Positions 11,700 to 22,738 of a DNA stretch of 64,000 bases are shown in pieces; the first letter of the stretch is position 1, and each line of letters begins with the position of its first letter. A program made the position numbers and the translations under genes. The notes beneath the pieces were generated by a model that did not search any database, was not told where the DNA came from, and worked only from the letters and a program-made list of their open reading frames with translations. Location of the stretch: assembly GCF_033568475.1 (NCBI RefSeq), contig NC_133122.1, positions 188,034,449 through 188,098,448 of the forward strand, in the 5' to 3' direction. This DNA is from Henckelia pumila (taxonomy: Eukaryota; Streptophyta; Magnoliopsida; Lamiales; Gesneriaceae).

Positions 11700-11940
11700 G
11701 ACATGAAGATTCCCGAACTCCGGAGGTATAGTTCCTATCAGCTGATTGAACTCCAAGGTACTGTAAACATTTAAAAAAACAAGAAACCTTAATCAAGGTA
11801 TGAATCAGATCAAAATTTTATTTCTCACATGAAAATTGTAATAAAACAGAAATGGGTGTCCAAAAAAGCTTTACAGGTTCGCAAATGTGCTGATGTTTGC
11901 AAGCTCTTTCAGGATCAGACCATTTATCCAATTTCTGTGA
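11700..11940 (-). pseudogene. Captured fragment of an LRR receptor-like kinase (two LRR exons)
   Basis: On the minus strand, 11940-11876 reads NWINGLILKELANIS then TFANL, ending at a GTAAAG donor. After an intron, 11768-11700 follows a TTTACAG acceptor and reads TLEFNQLIGTIPPEFGNL. Joined across the intron the phase is kept. One leucine-rich repeat per short exon, with 'KELANIST.NL' followed by 'LEFNQL.GT.PPE.GNL', is the layout of plant LRR-VIII receptor kinases. Substitutions such as GLIL for the expected G.IP, and the absence of kinase exons, show a dead fragment. Introns are retained, so it was copied as DNA. More of the gene may lie in 11945-14700 but I could not place further exons. Confidence 0.6.
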
Positions 11941-11944
11941 AATT

Positions 11945-14741
11945 TAAGGAAATATGCAATTAAGGCAAAACATATTCGCACAAACCAACTGTGAACGAAA
12001 ATTACCAGTTACCTGAATCACAAAACCATAACAAAACCCATTCTTTAACATCAAACCACAAATATTATAAAAAATGAAAATGAGGATTAAAATCTTACTT
12101 ACCCCATTATAAGCAAACAAGACTGAAGCTTCCGAGTACTTACTGTTATCTCTCCCATTGCTTCTTTCATCAACAATCTCCACTCAAACACAATCTTGGA
12201 GCTGAAATGAACATGTTATTGACACCAAAATTCACTCACAAGAAAGTTAAACGGGTGAGAGTAGGAAAAAAGTTAGCGTAAAATATGGAGTCTCTTGTAA
12301 GCTCCTCTAAAATACTGTTGAACAATGACTAATAGCAGTGTACGCCAACAAAACAGTTGCTAAACAAAATAAATGGTGCAAGAATCTTGGCCAGGAAAAA
12401 ACTGGAGAAAATAGCTAACACCGCATTTATAGTCGAACCATTCTATACACTTGGAAATGCAAGAAATATATTCTAGTTGAAGTATTCATGCCTGTCTACT
12501 CACTATCTTCATGCAAATGTTTATGATAGTAGTACAAGTTCATAAGAAAAGGACTGCCCATTCAATTGAGCATGTTTCCAAAAATTTACTCTGCCTTCTT
12601 ACCAAATACAAATAAACAGCCATTAGGTGCAAACATAGCTCATAAAGAACTGATATAGCTAGAAAAAAGCAAGTTCAAGTAAAATAGTAATATTATCAAA
12701 TCCAATACTCCATCTGTCCGACCTCAAGAAGCTTAACAACCATTCATGATTCAACTCATTACCTTCGAATTATTTAAAAGATACGAGAAAAATCAAGTTC
12801 AAGCTAAAGGAGGCTAAACAAGAAACTTTTTCTCACATCAGATTTGTTGTTTCTACCCGTACGTAGGACGACGTTAGCGGTCAAAACCGGAGAAATAATT
12901 AAAGCACCACCAAGGCCAACCCATTTCCCCCATTTGCTTCTTGTTCAAAGTATAAAAGCTGAAAATAATTAAAAGGAACTATTAGAACTGAACTCAAGCA
13001 GCAAGACCCTCCATTTCTTCCTTCAAAATTGAAGAGTTGAGTGACTAAAAAGAATAATGTTTATTCAAAAAGTAGAAAGATACAAGGATGTGTTGAGTAA
13101 ATATGGGTAAATGAAGCATCTCCACCTTATATTTACTTTGAGATGACACTAAAATATTTTTTTCCATATTCTTGTGTCATGTAGATACCCACTAGCAGTT
13201 AGGGGATCAAAGCCATGCACAAAAGTAGACATCATCCCAATTTTTGTCTTTGTACAATATATTAGTTGGTGTTCATACACATTAGCTTTAGTAAATATAA
13301 GCTTTAGTAATCATCTTGATGTATGTAGTTTTCTTCTTTAACTATTGTAGCCATTAAATCTTATTTCATCTGGCTGGCTATATATTAATTTTGATCAATA
13401 GCTATGTGAGAGAAACTGAAATATAAAATCTTGGAGAAGAGTAGTGTGATCAAGTAATCAATCTTTTATTTTTGAGATTTAGAGACTAATGAATCATTTA
13501 ATTTCGTTAAGATTAACTCTCTTAGCATACATATATAACAGGAAGTCCTGCTTTACAAGATTCTGGACGAGCAATGAATATGTGAAAACACAAAAGTTTC
13601 AATGCTTTTATCTGCTCGTTAACTAACAAAACTAAAGCAACCCGCATAAAATTTAATATAACAATGGAGTAGTAAAATTTAAAAGTTGTCCATAATCATA
13701 TGAAATAAACTGAATGGAACAGGGATATATGAACTCTTCTTTTAACAGGAAAACAGTCAGCCTATCTACAATTTTCAATACGGTCTCCAATACTCTACCC
13801 CAACAAAATGATAATATAAAACTAACATCATTAAAATAAATTCCTAAATTATCAGTATAATTTAGAAAAAAAATGAAAATTTATTAAAGAATCAGAAATC
13901 ATGTTTATGGCTAAGATAAATTGGCATAAATCGGCAGACATCAATACCAAAGCGATAAATGCGCTGAAATAATTAATCTCTAAGCAATAAAATCCTTAAT
14001 AACGGCAGCCTGTTAAAATTCAACCAAAAAAATGTAAGTTCTAGAATAGAGTTGGAATCGAGCTTACAATGACAAAATTCAAAACTAAAATAGGCCGGCA
14101 CTTAACAAAAGCTATCCTCGCCGGAAAAACTCGCCAGATTGTGACTAAAATGAGCTGGAAGAACAGGGCTTGAGCTCAAAAGCGTTCTTAAATTTTGAAT
14201 TCAAGTTAAAACATCAAGAATAGACCTGAAATCGGCGTTGAAACTCATCGGAGAAGAAGCAAACAGAATCAGTTGCGGCAGCACTTCGGTCTCATGGAAA
14301 GGGGCTCAAATCGGTCGATTCTTTGGCTCAAAACGAAGATTCTTTCGTGGGAAACAAAACCTATAAACTGATTTTTGGATTCAGGTGAAAGGATAGAAAT
14401 TCGGCAAGAGTGAGTGTCTAGGGTGGGATAGGCTTTCTACTGACTTGGATCCATCTCTCGTAGCTGCAAATTGTCGCGTGAATAAACAACATTTTTTCGA
14501 GAAAGAGTAGAGGAAATGGAGAAATCAGGAGATGTCGTGGTTAAGGTGTTGAAGGCGAAGTATGTTGAGCTTGGGAAAGAGTTTCTCTTTGCCTTGATAG
14601 TTTTGTTTGAAGCGTGAAGTGGAGGAAAGGGTAAACACTGAGCTACGATTTTGGGGGTGGGAGGAAGACCAATCGACGAGATGAAGAGATTAGGGGAGGG
14701 AACAAAAAATTAGGGCTGAGGATCAATTTTTGGGAGGAAGA
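11945..14741. other. CACTA interior, unassigned; possible further captured gene sequence
   Basis: A minus-strand open stretch at about 12840-12935 encodes a hydrophobic segment (GLGGALIISPVLTANVVL) next to a GTGAG donor-like site. A plus-strand 33-codon frame lies at 14516-14617. The 14100-14700 part is less AT-rich and looks like gene-leader DNA. None can be named. Confidence 0.35.
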
Positions 14742-15119
14742 CAGGGGTGCAAACGAGTCGAGCCGAGTCGAGTATCACGCTACTCGAGTTTGAGTTCGAC
14801 TCATATTTAACTATTCGAGCTCGAGCTCAATCGAGTAGTTAATTTTGTACTCGAATTCGAGCTCGTCTATATCGCTCGAGCTCGAAAATTATATATAAAT
14901 ATATATAAATAAAATATTATATACATTATATTTATATATATATTTATATTATATTTTATATTTATATGTGTTTTCGAGTAGCTCGCGAGCTATTCGAGCA
15001 CATATATTTCGAGCTCGAACTCGAGCTCGATCTCGATGGTATGTTTTCGAGCTCGAGTCGAGTTTTGACCGAGCTACTCACGAGCTACTCACGAGTAGCT
15101 CGGCTCGTTTGCACCCCTA
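14742..15119. mobile_element. hAT-like MITE with TIR CAGGGGTGCAAACGAG
   Basis: The left end CAGGGGTGCAAACGAGTCG mirrors the right end CTCGTTTGCACCCCTA. The inside is a long inverted arrangement of 'CTCGAGCTCGA' words around an AT-rich centre. It has no coding capacity. The eight-base flanks (GAGGAAGA and CTCATGGA) do not match, so the target duplication is lost or the ends are slightly misplaced. Confidence 0.65.
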
Positions 15120-15189
15120 CTCATGGAGAGCCGGTGAAAAATATTTTAGGAGGGAGAAGATGAAAAAAAATGAAAAATGTGGTGGGAAG

Positions 15190-15345
15190 CTAAGAATTTT
15201 GTTTCGTGACATTTATGAAAAATGTCGTCATAGAAAATCTAATTCCATATTTATTTTATTAATATTTTGATTTTTAATTAGTGTCATATGTATATATATA
15301 ATGACACTAGTCATTTGGATTATTTAACTGGACATTATCTATAGC
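15190..15345. repeat. Internal block of CACTA-type subterminal words
   Basis: It contains GTGACATTTATGAAAAATGTC and TAATGACACTAGTCATT, the same word style as the element's ends but far inside it. It may be an old internal end, or it may mark where gene fragments joined. Confidence 0.45.
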
Positions 15346-15413
15346 AAAATAAAGCCTCTTGTTATTTTCACAGATTTGTTTTTAACATTTCTTCATATTG
15401 CAGCATGGAAACC

Positions 15414-16078
15414 ATCACTTTAGGTGATAAAAGAATTGGAATTAAGACTAGTGTCCTAAAAGAAAAGGCTATCGCGCACTTGCAATATGCTATGCTGCTA
15501 TGTTGATGAGTTGAAAGAAGGTTTCTACCCATGGATTGATCAGGTTAGTGAATAACTGAATATGCACTGGTCCTTACCCTATTTCTCTTAGGGTTACTAG
15601 AACATAAAAGTTGTCATGTAACATGTCCGTTTGTGTAGTTTGCCACAAAGTTGGTTCCTCTTTTGAAATTATACTTTCACGAAGAAGTCAGGAAGGCTGC
15701 TGTTTCAGGTGATACATTAGCAGGAGGTGATTTTCTTCTTGTTTAGATTATCAAAACTTCTAATGTATGTTCTTAATTGTTCAATGTTTATTTCTAGCAA
15801 TGCCGGAGCTATTGTGGTCTGAAAAGCTGGCTGTGGAGAAAGGTATCGCTCAGGGCCGCAATGAGTTGTATATGAAACATTTGTCTGACTACATAATTCC
15901 TGCTTTGGTGGAAGCCTTACATAAGGTGGTTGTTAAAGTCTATTTGTTAAATTCCATCTTATTTGTTAATGATTGACTTGCTTTATGCGGGAGGGTGAGT
16001 TATACTTTCTCATTTTTGCAGGAGCCTGATACAGAGATCTGTGCAAATATGTTGGACGCATTGAACGAAAGTCTTCAG
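15414..16078 (+). pseudogene. Captured fragment of importin-5 / importin beta-3 (four exons, introns kept)
   Basis: Exon 1 (15414-15540) reads TSVLKEKA, then shifts frame near 15475, and resumes NMLCCYVDELKEGFYPWIDQ with a GTTAGT donor. Exon 2 (about 15640-15706) reads TKLVPLLKLYFHEEVRKAAV. Exon 3 (15799-15926) reads AMPELLWSEKLAVEKG and DYIIPALVEALHK. Exon 4 (16022-16078) reads EPDTEICANMLDALNESLQ. Exons 2-4 keep GT-AG borders and phase. These are consecutive HEAT-repeat segments of the importin-5 type nuclear import receptor, which carries cargo through nuclear pores. Only a small central piece is present and exon 1 has a frameshift, so it is non-functional. Retained introns show DNA-level capture rather than a retrocopy. 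Confidence 0.85.
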
Positions 16079-16651
16079 GTGTGTAACGCGTATTATAAAA
16101 AAGAATTCAACATGATTATATTAAAATGGTTTGTTATGTGCTTCTTTTGCTGTTGAAATATGTAACTGGTATGTATTGACAAAAATTAGTTTGCTTTCTC
16201 TTTTAAACTTGCAAAAATGTTTAATCAGTTGTTTTACTTTTTGTGGTTTTCCAATTTTCATCCCCAAACTCTCCTATTCTTTAAATTATATAATCTTTAA
16301 TTTAATTTAATTTAAAGAAAAATTCTTCCATTTGTAAATAATATATCTTGATTAGGCAGCACGTCATATAGTGCATGTGTGCACACCACATGTTGGAGGA
16401 GTTTGCATGACTTCATCATTTTAATTTAGTGAACCCTATGGGAGCTTATGAATGACATAAATGGTGTTTGTAAATATATTTTTTTGTATATCAGGTACTT
16501 TAGCACCATCAATTTACGTGAATATCATGTTTGTGTTTTAAGAGTTATGATGTGGATTGCTTTTATGCAATTTGGATTACCAGATGTGATTTCAGATATT
16601 GAGGATGACTTATTTGCAGGGATTACCAACTGAAACATACTCATTTTGGTT
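16079..16651. other. CACTA interior between captured fragments
   Basis: AT-rich; no exon recognised. A short open run just before the next fragment (ending LPTETYS) may belong to it. Confidence 0.35.
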
Positions 16652-16726
16652 AATAGATGGTTTTATATCGAAAGCGGAAACCCGAACAATCCTTCAATTG
16701 TTTTAATTCACGGTTTCCCATCACAG
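16652..16726 (+). pseudogene. Captured exon of an alpha/beta hydrolase
   Basis: The frame reads NRWFYIESGNPNNPS, then IVLIHGFPSQ, and ends at a GTCAG donor. 'ESG...P.VVLIHGFPSQ' is the strand plus oxyanion-loop 'HGFP' of plant alpha/beta-hydrolase (haloalkane dehalogenase/epoxide hydrolase-like) proteins. The nucleophile and His-containing exons are absent. It is on the same strand as the importin-5 fragment but from a different gene, so the element has collected several genes. Confidence 0.65.
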
Positions 16727-17085
16727 GTCAGAATGTAAGATCTTTCAATAGCATTTGAAAAGATTTAGAGGTTCTGTAGTTTTAAATTATATTTCTATTA
16801 TTTCTTGGAGTTTTGGGGAAGTTTGGTCGTGCTGTAAGATAATAAAGCCTAGGATATATAATGAGAAACTCTGTGAGAGTATGAGACTTTATCTTTTAAA
16901 TGAAGTTGGGTCTTTGATTTTTTTCCAAAATAATTTATGAGCAACAAAAATAATATTATTTTGAAGATAGATATTTTATCAAACACCCTCGTACATTTAC
17001 TTGTAATCAGCCTGATCAGTAACTTACAAGCTAAGTACGTCATATGCATAGAAATTTAATAAAGAGCTATTTTGCATATTATTCA

Positions 17086-17232
17086 GAAGCCACTGCATTA
17101 GCTTTGAGAAAGCAGTCGAAAGGATTTCTTCTTGAATATGAAAAATTACTTCAACAAAAACCGAACCTTAGAAGCCAGCTGCAATATCTAGACCAGAGAT
17201 TGTTCCATTCAAATAGCAATAAAGTTATGTGA
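17086..17232 (+). pseudogene. Captured last exon of an unrecognised gene
   Basis: After a TATTCAG acceptor the frame reads EATALALRKQSKGFLLEYEK, continues QPLN-poor and Leu/Gln-rich to NSNKVM, and ends at TGA 17230-17232. The composition is clearly coding (charged, amphipathic, possibly helical) and unlike the AT-rich surroundings. I do not recognise the family. Confidence 0.45.
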
Positions 17233-17663
17233 GGTACCATGATTTGTGGTTTTCTTTCCTCATTAATTGAATTCTTGTTTCTTATTTTGATATTATTCAA
17301 CTTTTGATGTGGCATATATATTGGAGTGAAAGTTGGTTTTACTAGCTAAATTTAGTGCAGGCTTATATTTATTTACTCATCATGCATGTTTTCTCTCCTC
17401 TTGTTTGTTGCATATTTATGCAGACCGGAGCTTCAGTCTTGATCAAAAGTCTATTTGATCAAACAAAATTGTGGAAAAAGGTGATCTGAAGTATGGATTT
17501 AAATATTGTAGCAAGGAGACAAATTTTGGGACCAAATGTTACAAACATTTACAAATTTTTGATGTTTCGCGTGGAGGACTAACATCTTGGTTTGTTATCT
17601 GGTGTGATATTTGACATTTTTAATAAATTTTTGTTTATATGTTTATTATATCATTTAAGTTTA
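17233..17663. other. CACTA interior up to the copia insertion
   Basis: No gene recognised. The last five bases (17659-17663, GTTTA) are the copia target duplication, repeated at 31312-31316. Confidence 0.5.
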
Positions 17664-18247
17664 TGTTGAAGCACAGAACACTAGAAAACAAATACCATGC
17701 ACAGCAGCAGAAAGCGCACACAACCACAATGAAGACTAAATATAATCGAAAACATAAAAGCACAAGAACACAAGAGATTACTTGGTTCGGATTAAGATCA
17801 ATCCTACATCCAAGGATCTGGGAATCTTCCCATGTGAATTCACTAGTAAACGACCAAATCAAGTTCAATACAATCGATTCTAATCTATAAACCTCAAGCT
17901 CAAATTACAGAGTCTTCGTCTATAGCAGTCAAGAACTAGGAATGACAAAAGAATGATCTTCGAAGTCCAGCTCTCCTCAGTTGCTCTTCGAAGATGACTC
18001 TTTAATTCCAGATGGAAATCCCCTTTAAAGTTCTTCAGAGAACAAGATCGAATATGGAAGAGAGATAATAGATCTTAATCGTGATAACTCCTTATGCACC
18101 GATTAAAGCCCCTTAAACTGACTTTGAGCTAACTAACAGCCATAACTAACCAAGATTATGTCCTAGCCATCAGATCAAAGTTTTAACCTCTGGATTGATC
18201 CTAGCCGTCCAAAGCAACTTAATTCAAAGTCAACACAAGTCATCACA
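17664..18247 (-). repeat. 3' LTR of the Tork-like copia element
   Basis: 584 bases, TG...CA ends, paired with 30727-31311. It lies downstream of RNase H in the element's direction. Confidence 0.9.
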
Positions 18248-18323
18248 AATCTCTACCTTTGACTGATTATGGTTGCTTACTGTTAACTCAATGAGATAAT
18301 CCCATCAAACAAGGTAGTTCAGA

Positions 18324-19691
18324 TTACTCTAGATTAAGCATTCCCAATGCTTGATTGAGCTTGCTTACAGGTACCACTTTGGTTAATATATCCGCAGGAT
18401 TAACCAATGTATCAATCTTTTTTATTATAGTTAAACCTTTTGATATAATGTCCCTCACAAAATGCAGTCTAACATCTATGTGGTTTGTCCTTTCGTGAAA
18501 AAAAGAATTCTTGGACAAGTGTATTGCACTTTGTGAGTCACAAAATATAGTCACACCTTTTTTCTCAAAACCCATTTCTGCCACAAAACCAGTAATCCAA
18601 AGACCTTCCTTCACAGCTTCAGTTAGTCTAATGTATTCTGCTTCAGTAGTTGATAAGGCAACCACACTTTGTAAGCTTGATTTCCAGCTCACCACATTGC
18701 CTCCAACTGTGAATATATATCCAAAAATTGATCTTCTCTTGTCAAGATCAGCACCATAATCAGAATCACAATATCCAGCAACTACACATGTGTTTGAAGC
18801 AGAATCTGAGTATTTTAGTTTCAACTCTGAAGTTCCCTTTAAGTACTTCATTAGCCATTGTACTGCTTTCCAATGTTCTCTACTTGGTTTACTCATGAAT
18901 CTACTTACAAGACTCAAACCATATGTAATGTCTGGTCTAGTAGAAACCATCATATACATGATACTTCCTACTGCATTAGAATAAGGTATGTTCTTCATGT
19001 GAATTGCCTCTAGTTCCTCTTGATCTTGTTGTACAACCATCAACTTGAAATGAGCACCAATAGGAGTGCTTACTTCCTTAGCTTATGCCATCTTGAAGAG
19101 AGTTAGAACCTTATTTATGTACCTTTCTTGTGACAAGGTCAGAGTTCTCATCTTCTGTCTCTTCTTATCTCAACTCCTAAAATTTGTTTGGCTGCACCAA
19201 GGTCTTTCATCTCAAATTCAAAATTAAGTTGATGCTTAAGCTTCTGAATTCCCTTAAAGTCTTTACATGCTATGAGCATGTCATCAACATAAATCAACAG
19301 GTAGATGAAAGACTGATTTTGTAACTTCCTGTAGTACACAGAGCTGTCATACTTCGATCTCATGTATCCCTGCTGTAACATGAAGTCATCAAATCATTTA
19401 TACCATTGCCTAGGGGATTGCTTTAGGCCATAAAGAGACTTCTACAGTAGACAAACTTTTCCAGCTTGAGGATCAATCTCAAAATCTTTTGGTTGAGTCA
19501 TCAATATATTTTATTCAAGATTCCCATGTAAAGATACTGTCTTAACATCTAACTTCTCAAGCTCCAAGTCTTGCATTGCTGTGATTGCAAGTAAGATGCG
19601 AATGGATGAATGCTTTACAATCAATCCCTTCAACCTATGAGAATCCCTTTGCCACCAATCTAGCCTTGAACCTTGGCCCTTCAACCCCTGG
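18324..19691 (-). pseudogene. Copia RT C-terminal part and RNase H
   Basis: 19381-19148 holds the RT catalytic motif YVDDM (in LLIYVDDMLIACKDF) and KDLGAAKQILGVEI. 19043-18324 is the RNase H domain: NIPYSNAVGSIMYMMVSTRPD, YCDSDYGADLDKRRS, ALSTTEAEYIRLTEAVKEG, and a 'HIDVRLHFVRD' end. Between 19691 and 19381 the RT is full of stops and carries deletions. The integrase and RT N-terminal parts lie to the right, beyond the solo LTR. Confidence 0.85.
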
Positions 19692-19696
19692 AACTC

Positions 19697-21068
19697 TGAC
19701 CGGCTAAATCGGTGTGATATAAATCCACTGGCAAGCGTACCAGGTCAAGTAATAGTAAAGTGGACAAAGAGTCCAAGTATCGATCCCACAGGGACTGCAG
19801 TCAATTCTCAAGAATTAATTATTTTACTTAATCTAGACAAAATAATAGAAGGATTTTGAATTAAATAAAATAAGAATATAAAATAAAAACTGATTAAGAA
19901 ATAAGAATAAAAATAACTGAAGATAAAAATAATTAAGACAAAGACAACCAAGACACACGTAGGTACCGAACAAATCACGTAACATGTAGTCGATTCAGGA
20001 CTCAGATTTAATCTTAATTCACGGGAATTCTCCTAATTTGTTCAAAGGTCTATTTCTAGAACAATAAAACCTATTCAAATATTGATGAACTAATCTTTCG
20101 TAATTCTAATCAAATTTGAATGCATTAAATATTTGTGAAAATTCAGTTTACACCCAAACCGCACACTGAAATCGAATTCTATTTCTAGTCGATTTTACAA
20201 TATGTTAATTATCAGAGTGATCAAAATCAAAACCTCCTCTGTCGATTTGGAATTGATTAACATGCAAGCAAACAGTTGATCAGACTATTCACAAGACAAA
20301 TATAAATCTGACAATCAATAAAATAAAATCAACTCTAAAAAATCTCAAACAAACATCCAAGTTTTCTACATGAATTTGTTCGGCCCAATCACGCCGTCTT
20401 GGTTGAAAATAAACTACTCAATAATTAAAAACAATAATTCAAAAATAAAAATAAAAAGAAGAAAAGAAAGAAGAAATCTTCTCTCCCAAGCCTTGTAGCC
20501 GCCTCCTCTTGCGTTGTCTGCGCTCTGGAGCTTCCCAAACCCTCAAAAATATGTTATATCTTGTATATATATGGTCCGGAACGCCTACCAGTTAATTTCC
20601 TCTCAAAACAAGGATTTTTCGGAACACCTATGACCCCCAAACACACGCGCGAGTGGCATAGGCCTCGCGCGCACGCAACACATAAAAACAGAGGTCTAAA
20701 CACGAAACTTGCGCGCGCGCGAGCTTGATTCTCGCGCGCGCAGTACAAAAATTCTGCATCGAGCGACGATTTTCAAAAATTCATATCTCAAGATCTAGCC
20801 GTCGGATTGAGCTGAAATTTGGACAGAAGCTTCCAAACATCTTGAACTTTAATCTGAACGTTGAAGATTGGATTTGGTCTCTCTAAAATTAAATTTGATT
20901 TTTTGAACAAAGCTGGTCCGTAATTCACTCTTCAAAAATATATTTTCCTACAAAATTAACCCAAGGAGTGAAATACACACACATGCACTAAAACACAAAA
21001 ATAATATGAATGCACACAAAGTAGACATAAAAATAACATGAAATAATGCATACAAAATGCACTTATCA
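19697..21068 (-). repeat. Solo LTR of a Tat-like gypsy element inside copia RT
   Basis: Plus-strand ends are TGACCGGCTAAATCGG and AAATGCACTTATCA (TG...CA), flanked by exact AACTC duplications at 19692-19696 and 21069-21073. Removing it rejoins the copia RT frame at '...KRKPG / VEGPRFKARLVAKGFS'. The minus-strand start TGATAAGTGCATTTT resembles the LARD LTR start TGATAAGTGTATTTT at 39814, which sets its direction. The clusters of GCGCGC at 20640-20740 are also shared in style. Confidence 0.85.
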
Positions 21069-21073
21069 AACTC

Positions 21074-21785
21074 CAGGTTTTCTTTTGAATACCCATTTAC
21101 AGCCTATTACTCTCTTATCTTTTGGTTTGTCAACTAACACCCATGTGTTATTTTTTTATTAAGGATCTGAATTCCTCTTTCATGGCTTTCAACCATTGAG
21201 CACTGTCATTACTCTTTATAGCCTCCTCATAGTTGGTTGGTTCTTCCAAAACCATCATATCAGCCACACTTAGAGCAAATGCTGTGAATTCAGAAGACGC
21301 AAATCTAGATGGCAATCTAATTTTCCTTCTGACCCTATCTCTTGCTAGCAAGTAATCTTCCAGATGTTGATCACTTACTGTATCATCTCTTTGCTCATCT
21401 TTGTTTTCCTCCAATATATCATAAGTATACTGAGACTTATCAATTTCTTCATGACTCAAATCAAAGAAATCTTCAGCTAACTTGTGGTCAGCTCCACCTT
21501 CTTCCTTACCAGAGGTATTGCTTTGAGTTTGGAGCAGCTTTTTATCCTGAAAATTCTGCTCGGCTTGTTTGGAGCTGGCTAATTCTGATACTTGATTGTT
21601 AGCTTTATAAAAAACAGATTCATTGAATATAACATCTCTACTAATAATGCATTTAAGATCATCTAGGAGCCAGACTTTGTATCCTTTCACACCAGTAGGA
21701 TAACCAAGGAAAATTACCTTTTTTGCTCTAGGATTGAACTTACCTTGATTTGCATGAATATACACAACACATCCAAAAGTCCTTA
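21074..21785 (-). pseudogene. Copia integrase C-terminal part and RT start
   Basis: The minus frame gives RTFGCVVYIHANQGKFNPRA and FLGYPTGVKGYKVW (integrase C-terminal region), then an acidic linker, then EEPTNYEEAIKSND and WVLVDKPKDKRVIGCKWVFK, which is the RT N-terminus. A stop lies near 21148. The integrase core is at 28671-28955, separated by the inserted gypsy element. Confidence 0.85.
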
Positions 21786-22738
21786 TGATATGAATCTTAT
21801 GTATGAAAGGCAACACGATTTCAATGAATCGCACCTCAATTCGATAACAAAAGAATTCAAAGATTTTTGTCCCGACTTTGAAACAAGTAACAGATTTTGG
21901 AATCTCCACCTCTAGTTAAACCTGTAACTAGCAACAGAGAATTCACGATAGAAAACAATCGAAGATTCAAATTAGACCTTAAAAGGAACCTGTCTTTGAC
22001 AACCCAATTGAAAATCGATTGACAAACGCCACAAAGCTATGAAAATTTGATAAGTTTGATTTTGGGTAAAGCAAAAGCTTTGATAAAATTCTAAAGAGAA
22101 TATTGTATTGAATAATCAATAATCTGAAAATCTTAGTTATCATTAAAATAATGAATGTTGTAGTATTTATATTACAACCCAAAATATTGAAAGATAACGC
22201 AAAATAAATCAAAAAGATATCTCCTAAAGTTTCCTAGTAGGAATAAAAGACCTAAAATAAACAAAGTAAATCCAAAATATTAAAAACCCGAACACACACA
22301 CAAACACCTTTGGTGCATGTAAAAGGGCATGGCGCGGGAGCGCCGAAGTTGCGCAGACAATGGCGCGGGCGCGCGATAAGGTAGCGCGGGCGCGCCGAGA
22401 GTTCGCAAAAACATCGTCAATTTGGCATCCGTAAGCGCGGGCGCGCTTCTTCTTCGCAAAATAATGGCGCGGGCGCGCGAGTCTGGGGCACGGGCGCGCC
22501 TTGGCTTCGAGCAGGGTCTTCAATTTCTTCACTTTCTTGACCTCCTTTGACCTCAATAAGATTATAGCTTCCTCCAAATTGAATATCAAGAAATCCAACG
22601 CCCTCTTGTGTCTTCAGCAACAAAGATTGAAGTGCTTCCTTAAACTTCTGAGCTCGGCCTCTCGTAACCGGTCCTCGTGGTATCTCCAATGGATCCTTAG
22701 TCACTTGATCAGCATGCGAGCCATCCATGATCGCATCA
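21786..22738 (-). repeat. 3' LTR of the inserted gypsy element
   Basis: 953 bases. About 320 of them (22417-22738) are also the 3' end of the pol reading frame. GCGCGGGCGCGC-type words cluster at 22330-22500. The right-hand LTR lacks about 43 bases present here near 22185-22230. Confidence 0.85.

Noticed and set aside
14516-14617. 33-codon plus-strand frame starting MEKSGDVVV
   Set aside because: It looks somewhat protein-like, but it is too short to assign and has no clear splice borders. It is mentioned only as part of the unassigned CACTA interior.
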